A stretch of DNA of 64,000 nucleotides from Bolinopsis microptera (GCF_026151205.1 NC_087084.1:8357394-8421393); one strand, 5' to 3'. Counted from the stretch's first letter, positions 35,001 through 44,159 are shown. The notes: generated from the sequence alone by a model not told the origin. Program-made: numbers and translations.

Positions 35001-38000
35001 CATGCTTTCTTTCTACAGACTGGATGATACTGTCTGTAATCCATGGGTTAAGTTTGGGAGTTCTTTTTGTCACTTTTGGTACCTCCAGTTTGCAGTGTTT
35101 GTCAAGTGTCTGGTCAAAACATGCCGTGAACTCATCAAATTTTGTTGAAGGAGTGAGCTGGTTTACCCTCACCTCAAGTTCAGATACAAAGCTTTTTAAT
35201 TTGGAACTTGAGTAATCATAATAGCGGACATGTTTCTGAGGCTCTGTATTGCGAGGGGTCTCTACTGAAGTGAAGGTAAATATAGGGGCATGCTCACCAA
35301 GCCGTTCTTCAATAACACCTGATAAGACTATATTCTCAATTTTATTTGTTAAAATGTTATCGATGCAGGAACTTTTACAGTTTTGACGAAAATGTGTTGC
35401 AATGGAGATAGTCGGGTAAAAGCCATTTCTGTATAAAGTATCCTCAAAGAGCTGGGAACTGGTAGATATATTAAGTATGTTTGAGTTAAAGTCTCCCAAC
35501 AAATTGACAGTTTTCCCATTTAGCTGCTTTGCAAGTAATTCAATGGTTTCACAAAAGCTATCAAAGCAGCCATTAGGGGGTCGGTAGATGACTCCATGAA
35601 CAATTTTGCAGCCTGCGCTATCTGTGGTTTCAACAAAGAGACTCTCAATATTTGTAGTACAGTGTGATACATTTTCTAAGACCACAGTGTTTAAATGGTC
35701 AGATACATAGAGTGCAACACCTGTGCCTTTTTTCTTACCTGCCAATGTTTCTTGATAGAATCCAGTGTATGCTGGAATTTGGTACAGACCCTGCTGTGCA
35801 GGATCAGTATTGGTTTCAGCAAGACCAATCATATCAAACGAGTGCCCTATACTTTTGAGTTCAATTAGGAAGCTATCAAAGTTAGATGCGTTTCCATCTA
35901 TATTGTAGAATAAAGTTGATAACATAGATTTTTTTGAGGAATTGAGCTGCTTGATTGCATTTAAGAACTCGAGTTTAGAGTAGCGACGGCAACTTTCAAG
36001 TACATGGGCATATGATGCAATTAAGGCATCCTCCTGGTTTCTATTATCATAGAATCTATCAGAATCAATAGATTCCTCATCAGATGGAAATGGGCAGTAC
36101 CGTTCTTCTGCAGAACTGGCACACTCGCAGCACATCCATAGTCCATTTTTGCATGAATATTTAGCTGATTTGAAACACTTAGTATGAATGGCATTACTAC
36201 AGTTTTCACACTCTAGTAAAGGTTGTCCGATATTAATAGATCTACTGCATGGCTCACACACATCTTTAATAATTTTCATAATCATTTTTACTAAGTGGGG
36301 TTGTTAGACCCCACTGACTGGTTGTGTTTTCCACGTCTTGTCCGTTCTTGCCTCTCTCTCACATACACCCAATGCTTCACACACCTCACAAATTTGGTAA
36401 TACCATAAACTCCTAAGTGAATATCATCACCACCTCTGGTCAGGTTGGTGGCAAGGAGTCCCTTGCTATCTAAAAAGTGTCCAACTCCAAGGTGCCACAC
36501 ACTCTGGTTAAAGTTGGCACTCAACATTTCTCCAACAAGCCGATTGAAGGTCATGATATTCTCGTTCATTTGAGGTAGCCTGGTTGGAAGGACTGCTGCT
36601 ACAAAAACTTTGATCCTAGGGGAGAGCTTTTTTATCTGTTGGATTTTCATGTGGAGAATGTCAACCAGCTGATGGATTGAATTTTCTCCTCTAAGGCTGT
36701 CTGCTCGGAGGTCATTTGTACCACAAACAAGAACAGCGTTACTGTATCCGATACAGTGACAGGGGTCAATCAAACTAACTTTGCTTGCCTTAACTCTTTC
36801 ACCCGGGAATGATTGACCCATTGTTCCAGCACCACTACCAAACTTTATTGTTTTGGTGTTCGAATCTCCAAGTATGATGGTGCTTCTCCTAAATTTTTTG
36901 TCAATTGCTCTAAGGGTAATGGAATACCGGCCCATAGACGGGTTTACCGGAGTCTGTTGGGTGGGTTTAATCCCGTGTTTGAACCATGCCTGTGAGAAAC
37001 GTGTCATGGTGTAGACTGAGTTCGATTCTAGGGACATTTCAGTATTTTTTGTAGGTGATTGTCCTTCATGGATGGGCATAAAACTTATTTTTCTAACTTC
37101 TCCTATGGAAATTGTTGCTATATCAGAGCCAGCAAGAATCTCTGGCTCGTCGTCACAGTGGAAGGGTAACATACTTTCCTCTGTACCACTTGGAGGGAAG
37201 TAGTTTATAAGTACAGAGTTAGGCTTGTGCGTGAGTTTACACTGAGAAGTGACTCTATCAATGGCTGCTGATAATACTGGTGGGATAGCTGGTGAGGACG
37301 GGGGATTTGAGTCTCCGGAATAAGTGTAGCTTTCGCCGTATTTGAGCACTGACCTTCCATTCATCTGGTTAAACTTACCAGATTCTTTGCACTCAGTGAG
37401 AAATCTGGATACCTCGTCAAGCAGTTCTTCGTCCAAGATGTCTACTTGGTAGTCCTTTAACGGCACCCTTACACATTTAGGGAGAGCTACTGATGGTTTA
37501 CTCTCTTGTATAACTGCTGCAGCATAGGCAGAGGTGGAATGATTCCTAGATTTCTGGAAGGAGTGGATCTCTCCACTCAGTTGCGAAAGTCTTGCTTCCA
37601 ACGATGAAATCTCCACGGTAGGCATGCTGTAGGATACAGCACTTGAGATGGCATCAGATACAGCTTGGATGTTCTTACTGTAGTCAACACTAGACTTGAG
37701 AGCTTCATCCAATTTAGCTGAGGTGCTGCTGTTTGGCTTGGAATGGATTGACGTGAAGCACCATGGACATTCCCAGTACTGAAGGATGGCATCAAGATCA
37801 ATCTGACCAATCTGGTTTGCTCCCTTAAGGTTACTGCAAGAGGCGTGCCAATGCTGAGAGCACCTGCAACATTTGAGAAGCCATTCTTTGCCCTCAGAGC
37901 TTGCTCGACAGGGACAGTTACCTTTAATGGCACGTTGCTTTGGACTTGGCTGATCTTTTTCTTCTTCTTCAGTATGGAAGGGTGGGAACGGTTTGTACAT

Positions 38001-41000
38001 AGGACTCATAGGGCTCTGAGGACTACCCCTTAGGCTGCCAGGGTCTATTATGAGGCTAGGACTAATTTTTAGGGTAAGAGATGTAGGTGGCTGTAATGTT
38101 GATAGTCCCGGTGAGGAAACAGTGACCTGCTTATCAGCTGACTTAGTTGGCAGGCTGTTTGATCTTCGTCGTCCTGAGATGCTGGCTGCAGGGTTCTTCT
38201 GATTGGCCTTGCTTGTGAGGGGGCTCTTCCTGCGAAGAGGATTAGACACTTTAGGGGAATGAGGTGAGGTAGCCTTAGCCTTAGCAGATGCTGCAGGAGA
38301 GTTGTTTCTGGGCGAGCGTCTGGTTTCGAGTGGTGGTGTTGCAGTTCTGTTCATGACTGTGGATTGATCAGGGGGATGTGCTGAGTGCCCTCTGGGCTGC
38401 CACCACCGGCGAATAAGCTGCACCTGAAATGAGTAGATCATGGGTGGACGTCTGATTTATAATGGAAAAAGGGAACATTGATTACTTAGAACTATTTAGT
38501 AACTAGTTTTTTCATTAGATATACCATAAAGAAGAATTGATTTCGATTGAAACATGATATAACAATAAGTTGCTTTAAGGGTGGATGGTTGGGTAGGTGA
38601 AGTGGTGGATGTTGTTGATTGGATTTAATGGTTTGATGAAGCATATGTATCGTTTGGAATTTCTTTATGGGTTAGAGGGTGGGCTAGGGTTGGGTAAAGG
38701 GAATTGTGGGATTCCTAGGTAAGGAGACATTGTGGAAAGCTGGTAGAGTAAATATAAATTGTAGTCGACGAGCTTGCCACAAAGGGATTTAGAGTAAAAT
38801 AAGCCACAACAATCAAATAATTTGGTTATGGTCATACAATAATACAAGTTATGAAAGGTAAATATATATCAAAATCTGTTTGAATTTGGGTAAGAAACTT
38901 GTATTATATAATGACTATCCAATAGACCACTGACACAAAGATACATGTAGTTTAGTTAAATAAAGTTAACACTTTACACACAACAAATAATTTAAGGAAG
39001 AGACCAGCCAGAAGCCAGCAATCAATGTCAGGAGCTTTTAGGGAGGGGCATTTTATGAGAGGATGTTGGTATGTGTTGTGATGTGGAATTTCATAATCTA
39101 CTCATCTTCAGTTGGAGCATCATCGCCGGCAGCAACATCCCTTTGGACACCTTCGCATCATCCCCCAGTGATCATTCTTTTACTCAGACATTGATTGCGG
39201 CTCGAAGGCTCGGTCTACATCCTCCAATTATTTGTTATATAGTAGTGTTGAAAGTATTAAAACGAGTTAACGACACGAATTACGATTCTAGCTTTCGGTT
39301 TAAAGCGCATCTTTTGGCGTTAAGACTAACTCCAAAAGATGCGAGTAAAGAATCGATAGATGCACGTTCACGACTCGGGTTTTTTAAGAAATTTTAGCGT
39401 AGAAATGCATCTTTTGAGCTTAAGCAGGCATCTTTTTTGCGTCAAAGCGCAATGTCCAGGGCCCGGTGTCACGGGGCCTTAAGGTCTATTTTAAAATTCT
39501 GAGAGACCAGAAGTTTCTAAATGGTCCTTAGAACATATCCTGAAAGTTTCAAGGTGATTGCTCAAAAAATGTAGGAGAAGATAGATTTTTAGACTCGATT
39601 TTCAGGGCGTGCGATTGAAATCGCTCGCGCAATACAATTACACATGAGCGCTACCCTTTGACCGGCAATAATTTCGGCTAGGAACAAAATTTTTCCATGG
39701 GACCAAAAACATCTGGTAGATATCACTCCCCTCTATCAGAAACAACTATAAAATCAATTTCGAGAGAAGACCCCCCCTGCCCCCTTAATATAATACAGGG
39801 TGTCCCAAAAAAAGCTTCTCACGTCATTTAGTAATTTATTTAAATGCTCCAAGATCCGTGTTTAATTTTCCATCAGAAACCAGTTTATTTGGCCCATTCT
39901 TGCTTTCCTAGAATGGGTACTAATTGGATTTAATACATAAAAACGTTTATGAATGACTGAAGACCACATTCTGATAATTCCTAGAATTCTTAAATGATAT
40001 TTTCACAGTGGATCCTAAAAAGAAAAGTGAACTCACCAATTCAGCTCTTGTAGATAGCATCTTCCCATCTGTCCCGTCTTTCAATGATTTTGGTTGGTAA
40101 GACATTACTTTCTGTGGTCATTTTTTTCAGCAACAGAAAATAATATATATTATATAATAATATATTAATGAAGTATAGTACTAGCAAACAGTGATTGTAT
40201 GTTCAGCCTTTTTGAGTTACACACTTTTAAATCACAGATCAAACGAAAAATAAAAGTTCAACTGACAACATCTCTGGCCTTGATATTGCGCCTTCTACTG
40301 ATGCTGTTCCTCAAAGTTCTTATCCACAAGCACACAACGATAAACCTACATTATCATCAGCTAATAATTCAGGTATCTTAAATAATTTGACATAATTGTT
40401 GATTATTGTTGAGTTGTCGCTGAGATTTTCGATCGTGTATTGTGATTTTAGCAATCTAATCCAACCTTAAATATTTCAAATATTTAGGAGGAACAACAGC
40501 CACTAAATCCCCCTTGTCAACACCAATGGCTTTGGAAACCTCAAAGAAACAATTTAACCCTGTTTCTGAACGAGATTTTGGTCTGCAACTACGCTGTGGA
40601 AACTACTATACTGTTGGTACTGATATTCCATCAAATCCTGAAGAAAAAGCTGTAATTATAACCAATCTACGGTACGATTTCAACCACCAACAATCACTGA
40701 TGAATGTAGTTAAAAAGTTCGGTCCAGTAGAGAAATTACATTATCGTTTTATGAAAATGAGGCACATAGCTTTGGTGGAATACAAAGATCATAAAAGTGC
40801 GTTGAGATTTATGATGGCCCCTGGCAACCTCTCCATAAAGCAGCCAAGCACCCGAAAATTCTGGCGACTGATTTTACCAGTACCAGATAATGATGCTGGT
40901 TTCGCTGCTGTTCAAGCTCATTTGACACAGCCCCCAGCTCAAGCAAGGGTCTCAGTAAAAAGAAACAATTTGACACAGCCTCCAGCTTTGACACAGCCCC

Positions 41001-41449
41001 AAATTCCATCCAGGGGCTTAGTGAAAAGAAACAATGTTCCCAGGACAATTCCTTCCACTTCTAGCACAAAGTCACAAATGCAAGGGAGTCATAACAATTT
41101 TGAGATGCATGTTCCTGCAGTTGTTCCAAGTCTTGAGGAAACTGGATCCAGAAACTCAACTGCTAGGACTCTGTCATTTGCTCCAAAAAGAAAACCAATG
41201 CTTAAACTAAGCTCTAAACCTAAAAGTTTTGATCCAGTCAGTACCAATGATATAGAAATAATTGATTTAGAGGCAGTCAGCCAAGATTCAGTTCATGATG
41301 AATACGTCATTGTGATAAAACCAATTGTAATAATCGACGATGAAACAGTTCATCCGATGAAAAAATCCGACGAAGCTAGTGCAGAGAAGAAAAAGGAGGA
41401 GCAACATCTATCAGCACAGCTTCTTTACATTCTATGGAGACTGGATTAG
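26016..41449 (+). CDS. Spliced RRM-protein gene (RBM26/27-like), N-terminal and first RRM exons
   Basis: Five exons join in frame, all introns in phase 1: 26016-26318, 26494-26754, 40009-40092, 40238-40372 and 40488 onward. Splice sites are AG/GTGAGT, AG/GTGAGT, AG/GTTGGT, AG/GTATCT and AG. The first exon is Ser/Pro-rich. The second contains a PWVTDELLEKIVHNRDLYDKW-like segment resembling the linker between LINE endonuclease and RT. The last one has an RRM: VIITNLRY (RNP2), then KKFGPVEKL and RHIALVEY (RNP1). The frame stops at 41449, but an overlapping frame carries further RRMs (separate entry). Likely an RNA-binding nuclear protein. The true 5' end and start codon were not found upstream of 26016. 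The 13.2-kb intron 26755-40008 is filled by mobile DNA. Confidence 0.65.
27087..27300. repeat. Palindromes of the GCATCTTTTGGCGTTAAG family
   Basis: Near-perfect 36-40 bp palindromes (GCATCTTTTGG...CCAAAAGATGC) occur at 27087-27124, 27181-27216 and 27262-27299. Others lie at 32182-32217 and 39306-39341, with half-sites near 39408 and 39430. They look like a subterminal repeat of the surrounding large element. Confidence 0.8.
27800..27945 (-). repeat. SINE-like copy with tRNA-like head
   Basis: Minus strand: AAGTAGCTCAGCGGCTAGAACG resembles a tRNA A box/D arm and GGTAGTTCTATCC a worn B box. The tail GAGCTTTTGCCC...TTCATGATAAATA is shared with a second copy at about 28805-28905. Decayed and short. 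Confidence 0.55.
28805..28918 (-). repeat. Second, more decayed SINE-like copy
   Basis: Shares with the copy at 27.8 kb the tail TTTATCATGAAAAA...TGCTCAGA-GTGAT-TGAGCAAAA. Its tRNA-like part is barely recognisable. Confidence 0.45.
29017..29057. repeat. Poly-G tract
   Basis: About 40 bases, G except for single C and A interruptions. It directly precedes the minisatellite. Length may be unreliable in assembly. Confidence 0.8.
29103..30527. repeat. Minisatellite, ~123-bp period, about ten copies
   Basis: The unit runs ATAGTGGGTCTGTTG, ATATTGATAGTGGGTCTG, TTGTTATTAAGTGTGTG, TCTACTCGCTTAATAGTGGG, TCTTTGCTACTCTGAAATGG, GTCTGTAG and a short variable link. Within it the sub-word GTGGGTCTGT recurs several times. 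Central copies are nearly identical and edge copies are worn, the usual pattern of unequal exchange. No open frame spans the array. Confidence 0.93.
30768..31285. repeat. Duplicated dispersed repeat (GTAGCCAGGATTTTT type)
   Basis: A ~280-bp segment beginning TGAGTACTTGATTCTTTTCA is repeated at 30771 and 31053. Each copy continues into GTTTCGCAAAAA, a GC-rich hairpin region (GGGGGGCTGCGCCCCCC) and ends AAAATCCTGGCTACGTCCCTG. The same element is found inverted at 60052-60232. It is non-coding and probably a non-autonomous DNA transposon. Confidence 0.75.
31290..32780. other. Unassigned sequence inside the large TIR structure
   Basis: AT-rich, with short frames only. It holds one GCATCTTTTGG palindrome (32182-32217). 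A segment at 31800-31925 ending ACTGTGCTG...ACTCCC faintly resembles 28085-28160. No gene is seen. Confidence 0.35.
32920..36285 (-). CDS. LINE ORF2: PHD finger + APE endonuclease + reverse transcriptase
   Basis: An intact frame of 1121 codons. Residues ~8-65 form a PHD-like zinc cluster (CEPC, CENCSNAIHTKCF, CCEC). The endonuclease follows: YNIDG, AETN (E box), KGTGVALYVSD, YRPPNG, GDFNSN and GEHAPIF. Here the usual SDH of the catalytic triad reads GEH, which keeps the histidine but not the Asp. After a linker (NPWITDSIIQSVERKHELRKEW), the RT has ENYRPISTLSVFGKIFEKLI, IFIDLSKAFDTIDH, FGVPQGSILGPLLFLLYMND and FADDTNIF. It starts five bases after the stop of ORF1 (TAG-TAAAA-ATG), suggesting re-initiation. 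All domains are present, so the element may be competent unless the EN change is disabling. Confidence 0.92.
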   Translation of the reverse strand: MIMKIIKDVCEPCSRSINIGQPLLECENCSNAIHTKCFKSAKYSCKNGLWMCCECASSAEERYCPFPSDEESIDSDRFYDNRNQEDALIASYAHVLESCRRYSKLEFLNAIKQLNSSKKSMLSTLFYNIDGNASNFDSFLIELKSIGHSFDMIGLAETNTDPAQQGLYQIPAYTGFYQETLAGKKKGTGVALYVSDHLNTVVLENVSHCTTNIESLFVETTDSAGCKIVHGVIYRPPNGCFDSFCETIELLAKQLNGKTVNLLGDFNSNILNISTSSQLFEDTLYRNGFYPTISIATHFRQNCKSSCIDNILTNKIENIVLSGVIEERLGEHAPIFTFTSVETPRNTEPQKHVRYYDYSSSKLKSFVSELEVRVNQLTPSTKFDEFTACFDQTLDKHCKLEVPKVTKRTPKLNPWITDSIIQSVERKHELRKEWSDTVTNKNPGGNLLLYQVFSDYRRMLKAIIKAAKRWHYCNEIVNNCENSKKTWQIINELRGKKKRQTKPPFIIDNQRIVDRRAIANGFNAWFVSIAPKLNETLHNLSDGLPILPMKTFYDFLNPRNEKNIRLEDCSSNEILKIISEFENGKASDIPISVVKKSSHVIAPVLSNYFNILMTKGIFPDVLKTGKITPVYKKGNPEEIENYRPISTLSVFGKIFEKLIYSRIYGFVSSQGVISKTQFGFRKSHSTSHAVNYSVNLITKSLKLKNHVLGIFIDLSKAFDTIDHSTLLIKLEGCGVRGVANNLIKSYLTNRQQYTEVVGEKSDTLSIQFGVPQGSILGPLLFLLYMNDITNSSKLGSFVTFADDTNIFVVGKTKREAYERGNELLSSLKSYMRANKLHINMSKCCYIHFKPTMAGSKLETLSHPEVVLTIDNFPIKKVSSAKFLGVIIDENLSWEDHIKALKRTLNHSTSTLCRLRCSLPEFLHQQLYYTLFESHLSYCISVWGGAAKQRISSLFTAQKYCLRVLFGDRLAYLDKFKTCARTRPIGHQKLDQKFFIKEHTKPIFKHNNILAIQNLYTYHSYLELYKIMKFRAPISLHEGYTCSSRKPCLLICQADPPDNHNTRSTKIFNILTPKFRMTDFTTSVMCLRGKLKRALLTNQHNHALLDWTVKDFDCANLISQTL
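36291..38441 (-). CDS. LINE ORF1: PHD finger + AlkB-like 2OG/Fe(II) oxygenase + SGNH esterase
   Basis: A frame of up to 716 codons; the likely start is Met30. Residues ~30-170 are Ser/Pro/Lys-rich and disordered. A PHD finger spans C176-C227. A short coil follows at ~240-300. Residues ~320-515 match the AlkB family: the NSVLINYF strand, the iron ligands H428-x-D430 (FHCDDE), the GSDIATISIGEVR segment, distal iron ligand H489 (WFKHG), and the 2-oxoglutarate pair R505 and R511 in the RxxxxxR motif. Residues ~519-690 form an SGNH/GDSL hydrolase: GDSN at 525-528, GTND at 574-577 and D672-x2-H675. Esterase domains are known in CR1-type ORF1 proteins; the AlkB domain is the unexpected part. AlkB enzymes remove methyl groups from nucleic acids by oxidation, so this protein may demethylate element RNA or cDNA. 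Confidence 0.88.
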   Translation of the reverse strand: MIYSFQVQLIRRWWQPRGHSAHPPDQSTVMNRTATPPLETRRSPRNNSPAASAKAKATSPHSPKVSNPLRRKSPLTSKANQKNPAASISGRRRSNSLPTKSADKQVTVSSPGLSTLQPPTSLTLKISPSLIIDPGSLRGSPQSPMSPMYKPFPPFHTEEEEKDQPSPKQRAIKGNCPCRASSEGKEWLLKCCRCSQHWHASCSNLKGANQIGQIDLDAILQYWECPWCFTSIHSKPNSSTSAKLDEALKSSVDYSKNIQAVSDAISSAVSYSMPTVEISSLEARLSQLSGEIHSFQKSRNHSTSAYAAAVIQESKPSVALPKCVRVPLKDYQVDILDEELLDEVSRFLTECKESGKFNQMNGRSVLKYGESYTYSGDSNPPSSPAIPPVLSAAIDRVTSQCKLTHKPNSVLINYFPPSGTEESMLPFHCDDEPEILAGSDIATISIGEVRKISFMPIHEGQSPTKNTEMSLESNSVYTMTRFSQAWFKHGIKPTQQTPVNPSMGRYSITLRAIDKKFRRSTIILGDSNTKTIKFGSGAGTMGQSFPGERVKASKVSLIDPCHCIGYSNAVLVCGTNDLRADSLRGENSIHQLVDILHMKIQQIKKLSPRIKVFVAAVLPTRLPQMNENIMTFNRLVGEMLSANFNQSVWHLGVGHFLDSKGLLATNLTRGGDDIHLGVYGITKFVRCVKHWVYVRERQERTRRGKHNQSVGSNNPT
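38442..39300. other. LINE 5' region and unassigned sequence
   Basis: The first part should hold the 5' UTR and internal promoter of the minus-strand LINE, but no boundary or target duplication could be found. No other gene is seen before the right arm of the large TIR structure. Confidence 0.35.
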
Positions 41450-43002
41450 GTGTCATCACAGTTGTTTCACAGCATGACGCAATAAATGTTGACACTTGCA
41501 CTGGTGCTTCACAGCTTAAAATGAATGTTAACACAGTTGCTTCACAGCATGTAATGAATGTTAACACTGGTACATCACAACACATGGATGTCACCACGCC
41601 CTTTTTCACACCAGCAGGATTAAGACTTATACCCCACAGCTTCAAGATACTGCCTCCCCCAAATAGTGGTATGGAATATATTATAACAGGATCATTAAGA
41701 CCTACTGTGGGATTGCATAGAAATCTTGTATTACGAGGTATTCCTTATGAGTTAAACATAGAGTCAAATCTAAGATTGCTTACTTCATTTGGTCAATGCA
41801 AGATAATCCCACGATATTTGGGCCTTCGGACAACTGCCTATGTGATGTACTGCAATAATATTGATCCTATCAACTGCTTTAATGGAGCTTATAAAGTATT
41901 GAATCTTGAGTATCTCAAAGTATTTTGGATGGATAAGCTTCCTCTTCCTGATCCCACTTCTCGGACCTGTATTAATGAAGATACTGATGGAGTCGAATTG
42001 GAGTGTGCTCCAGGTGATCTACAAACAAGGAAGATACAGTTCAAAGCTCTCAGACAAAAAATTCTTGCCTATAAAACACATAGAAAGGAACATGCCAGAG
42101 AGAAAATTGACAAGAGTTTCCGTTGGAAACCTTCTGGTATCGTTAAAGCTAAACTTATGATGAAGAGTCAGACGCTTATGTCAAATAACATCAACATTCA
42201 GAAAGTGTTACTCACCCGGCTGGAGTCATGTAAGAACGCTAATACTAGAGAGCGCCTGATGGCCATGCTGAAGAAGCTTGAAAAGACTCATCTTGATCTT
42301 GTAACTACAGTCAATTTTAATGTTCTGAATACTACATCTGAGCCTGGTGACCTGTCAGTAGAACAACCACCACAGCTAGGACCGCAACCAGAACCACAGC
42401 CTGTTCCAACCCCATCTCAACTGCCAGTTCCCACTTCTTCAAATCCCATTCCCAGAAACATAAAGATAGTCAACTTTTCTGATCAAAATGTCCTGCAAAA
42501 CCATTTCATTAAGTTTGGAAAATGCACTGTGGTCAGCTATGTTGTGAATAATTCGAATTTTATTCTTTGTAAGTTTGAGGAAAGTAAAGAAGCAGTCTTA
42601 GCCTTTGAAAAAGGACGAGAATTGGTTTGGTACGAGTGGGGAAATAAAAAAGATATGACCCTGGATCTGGAATGGGGTGATGAACAGACAGTAGAATCAC
42701 AACCTGTTCCAACCCAATCTAAACCAAATGATTTCGTTCCTTCAAACCCCTATCCCAAAAACATAAAAATAGTAAACTTTTCTGATCAAGATGTCCTGCA
42801 AAACCATTTCCATAAGTTTGGAAAATGTACTGTGGTCAGCTATGTGGTAGAAAAATCGACGGTGATTCTGTGTAAGTTTGACAAGAGGAAAGAAGCAGTC
42901 TTAGCTTTTATAAGAGGACGTGAAATGGTTTGGTCGGAGTGGGGGAATAAAAAAGAGATGACCCTTGAACTGGAATGGGATTTAAGTGCACCTGTTGAAT
43001 GA
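41378..43002 (+). CDS. RRM gene, 3' part: RBM26/27-like RRM plus duplicated C-terminal RRM
   Basis: The frame opens after a TAG at about 41374 and is one register away from the preceding RRM exon. A frameshift, an unrecognised splice, or a separate start at ATG 41434 is possible. The protein has an RRM near residues 95-170 (LVLRGIPYELN, then YLKVFWMDKLP) that resembles the RBM26/27 RRM. A basic helical segment follows (KALRQKILAYKTHRKEHARE, KVLLTRLESCKNANTRERLM), similar to the coiled region after that RRM. Two nearly identical RRM copies end it (SDQNVLQNHFIKFGKC and SDQDVLQNHFHKFGKC, each ending near WGNKKxMTLxLEW). The stop is at 43000-43002, and AATAAAA in the 3' region lies at about 43192. 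RBM26/27 proteins work in nuclear RNA surveillance; that role is inferred here. Confidence 0.7.
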
Positions 43003-43570
43003 ATATTCCATTGAACAATGAACAGTCTAGTTTGGAAGAGACTGTCAGTGATTCTAGCAAATGAACTGTAAGACTAGAATTTGTTGTAATCGATTTGTTT
43101 TTGAATTTTATTATAGTGTTTTTAAATGTAATGATTTATCATAGAACAATTATGGAAATTACAATTATTGCGTGCACTATTAAATTATTTAATAAAATGT
43201 TTACCATCCTTCTTCTAAAAAATGCAGGTAACAGAAATAACCTAGTTTATCTAATTATTGTAGATATAATTATGCACGGAAATATTTTGATTTACCTTAG
43301 TTTTCAATTAAACGCTAAGTTCAAATTAGCATCCATGTATCCATGGCTACTACTTCCTCGTTATTTAGTTATTTGTTTGAAATGTTTAAAACATTTTTTT
43401 CTTATATTGCCGTTTTAATGTAATCAAATTTCTACTTTTGTTTGAGATGTGCGTACAAATCTCATTGAAGCCTGTTGGCGCCATTGATTGGGATTTTAGG
43501 GCTTCTTGCTCGAACTTGTGTTATTCATTAGAATACAAAGTGATCGTTTTATAATATCAGCCGTTTATAA

Positions 43571-43664
43571 CATAACAACATAGCAACAACATAGTAACAA
43601 CATAGTAACAACATAGTAACAACATAGTAACAACATAGTAACACCATAGTAACAACATAGCAAC
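43571..43664. repeat. 11-bp tandem repeat, about eight copies
   Basis: Unit AACAACATAGT with minor variants. It lies between the 3' end of the RRM gene and the 5' exon of the next gene. Confidence 0.85.
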
Positions 43665-43942
43665 GGATAAAATATGCAAACATGAACAACATTAATTGGT
43701 TCCTTTTTCTGGGAACAATCTTTCATCAAATATTGAGAGCGATAATATTCTCTCTATGAGGGAATTACTTGGTTCTTTCACTTTCAGTAAAAATAGAATT
43801 GCGTTGTTGACTTAAAAATTGTTCCTTTAGGTGATGGCAAGATCTCTTTTTCCGTAGCACGATAGTTCGCTCATTTAAACCGAATGTTTCCCTCACAACC
43901 CTCCAGCTTAGGCGGGAAACGCACCACTCTTTTACATTCCAG
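43665..43942 (+). promoter_or_regulatory. Probable 5' UTR exon and promoter region of the RS/zinc-finger gene
   Basis: A perfect donor (CAG|GTAAGT) lies at 43942/43943, upstream of the first coding exon, which has its own acceptor at 44152. This implies a non-coding first exon ending at 43942. Its start and the core promoter could not be fixed. Confidence 0.5.
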
Positions 43943-44159
43943 GTAAGTAACCAGTAACCATGGTTACCAGGACACAAGGTACCATCTGTATTATACAGTA
44001 AATAATATGGTGAATTTTAAAACTTAACAGTGTATACTGCTTTTTGTCATTATCGTAGACGTTACGATCTTTACTACGCTACACGCCATGACCAGTATCA
44101 TCAGCTGCTGCACTCTCATTTGAATTTATAACTCACCATTTTTCCATTTCAGACCGAAC

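Larger units (their letters stand above)
26844..39784. mobile_element. 12.9-kb structure with ~105-115-bp terminal inverted repeats
   Basis: The left end (26844-26957, GGGGGCAGGGGGGGTC... through CCATGGAAAAATTTTGTTCC) is the inverted complement of the right end (39681-39784). Inside each end the same modules recur in inverted order: a GGCCCCGTGACA...GGACATT segment, then palindromes of GCATCTTTTGGCGTTAAG type. The right end abuts TTAA (39785-39788) and the left abuts TTGA (26840-26843), a possible decayed TTAA duplication. The interior holds SINE-like copies, a minisatellite, dispersed repeats and a complete LINE (32.9-38.4 kb). It could be one large non-autonomous transposon or two inverted copies of a smaller one. 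It lies wholly inside an intron of the RRM gene. Confidence 0.6.

Noticed and set aside
26844-39784. Polinton/Maverick or giant-virus-like element
   Set aside because: No polymerase B, integrase, ATPase or capsid genes are present; the coding content is a LINE plus repeats.
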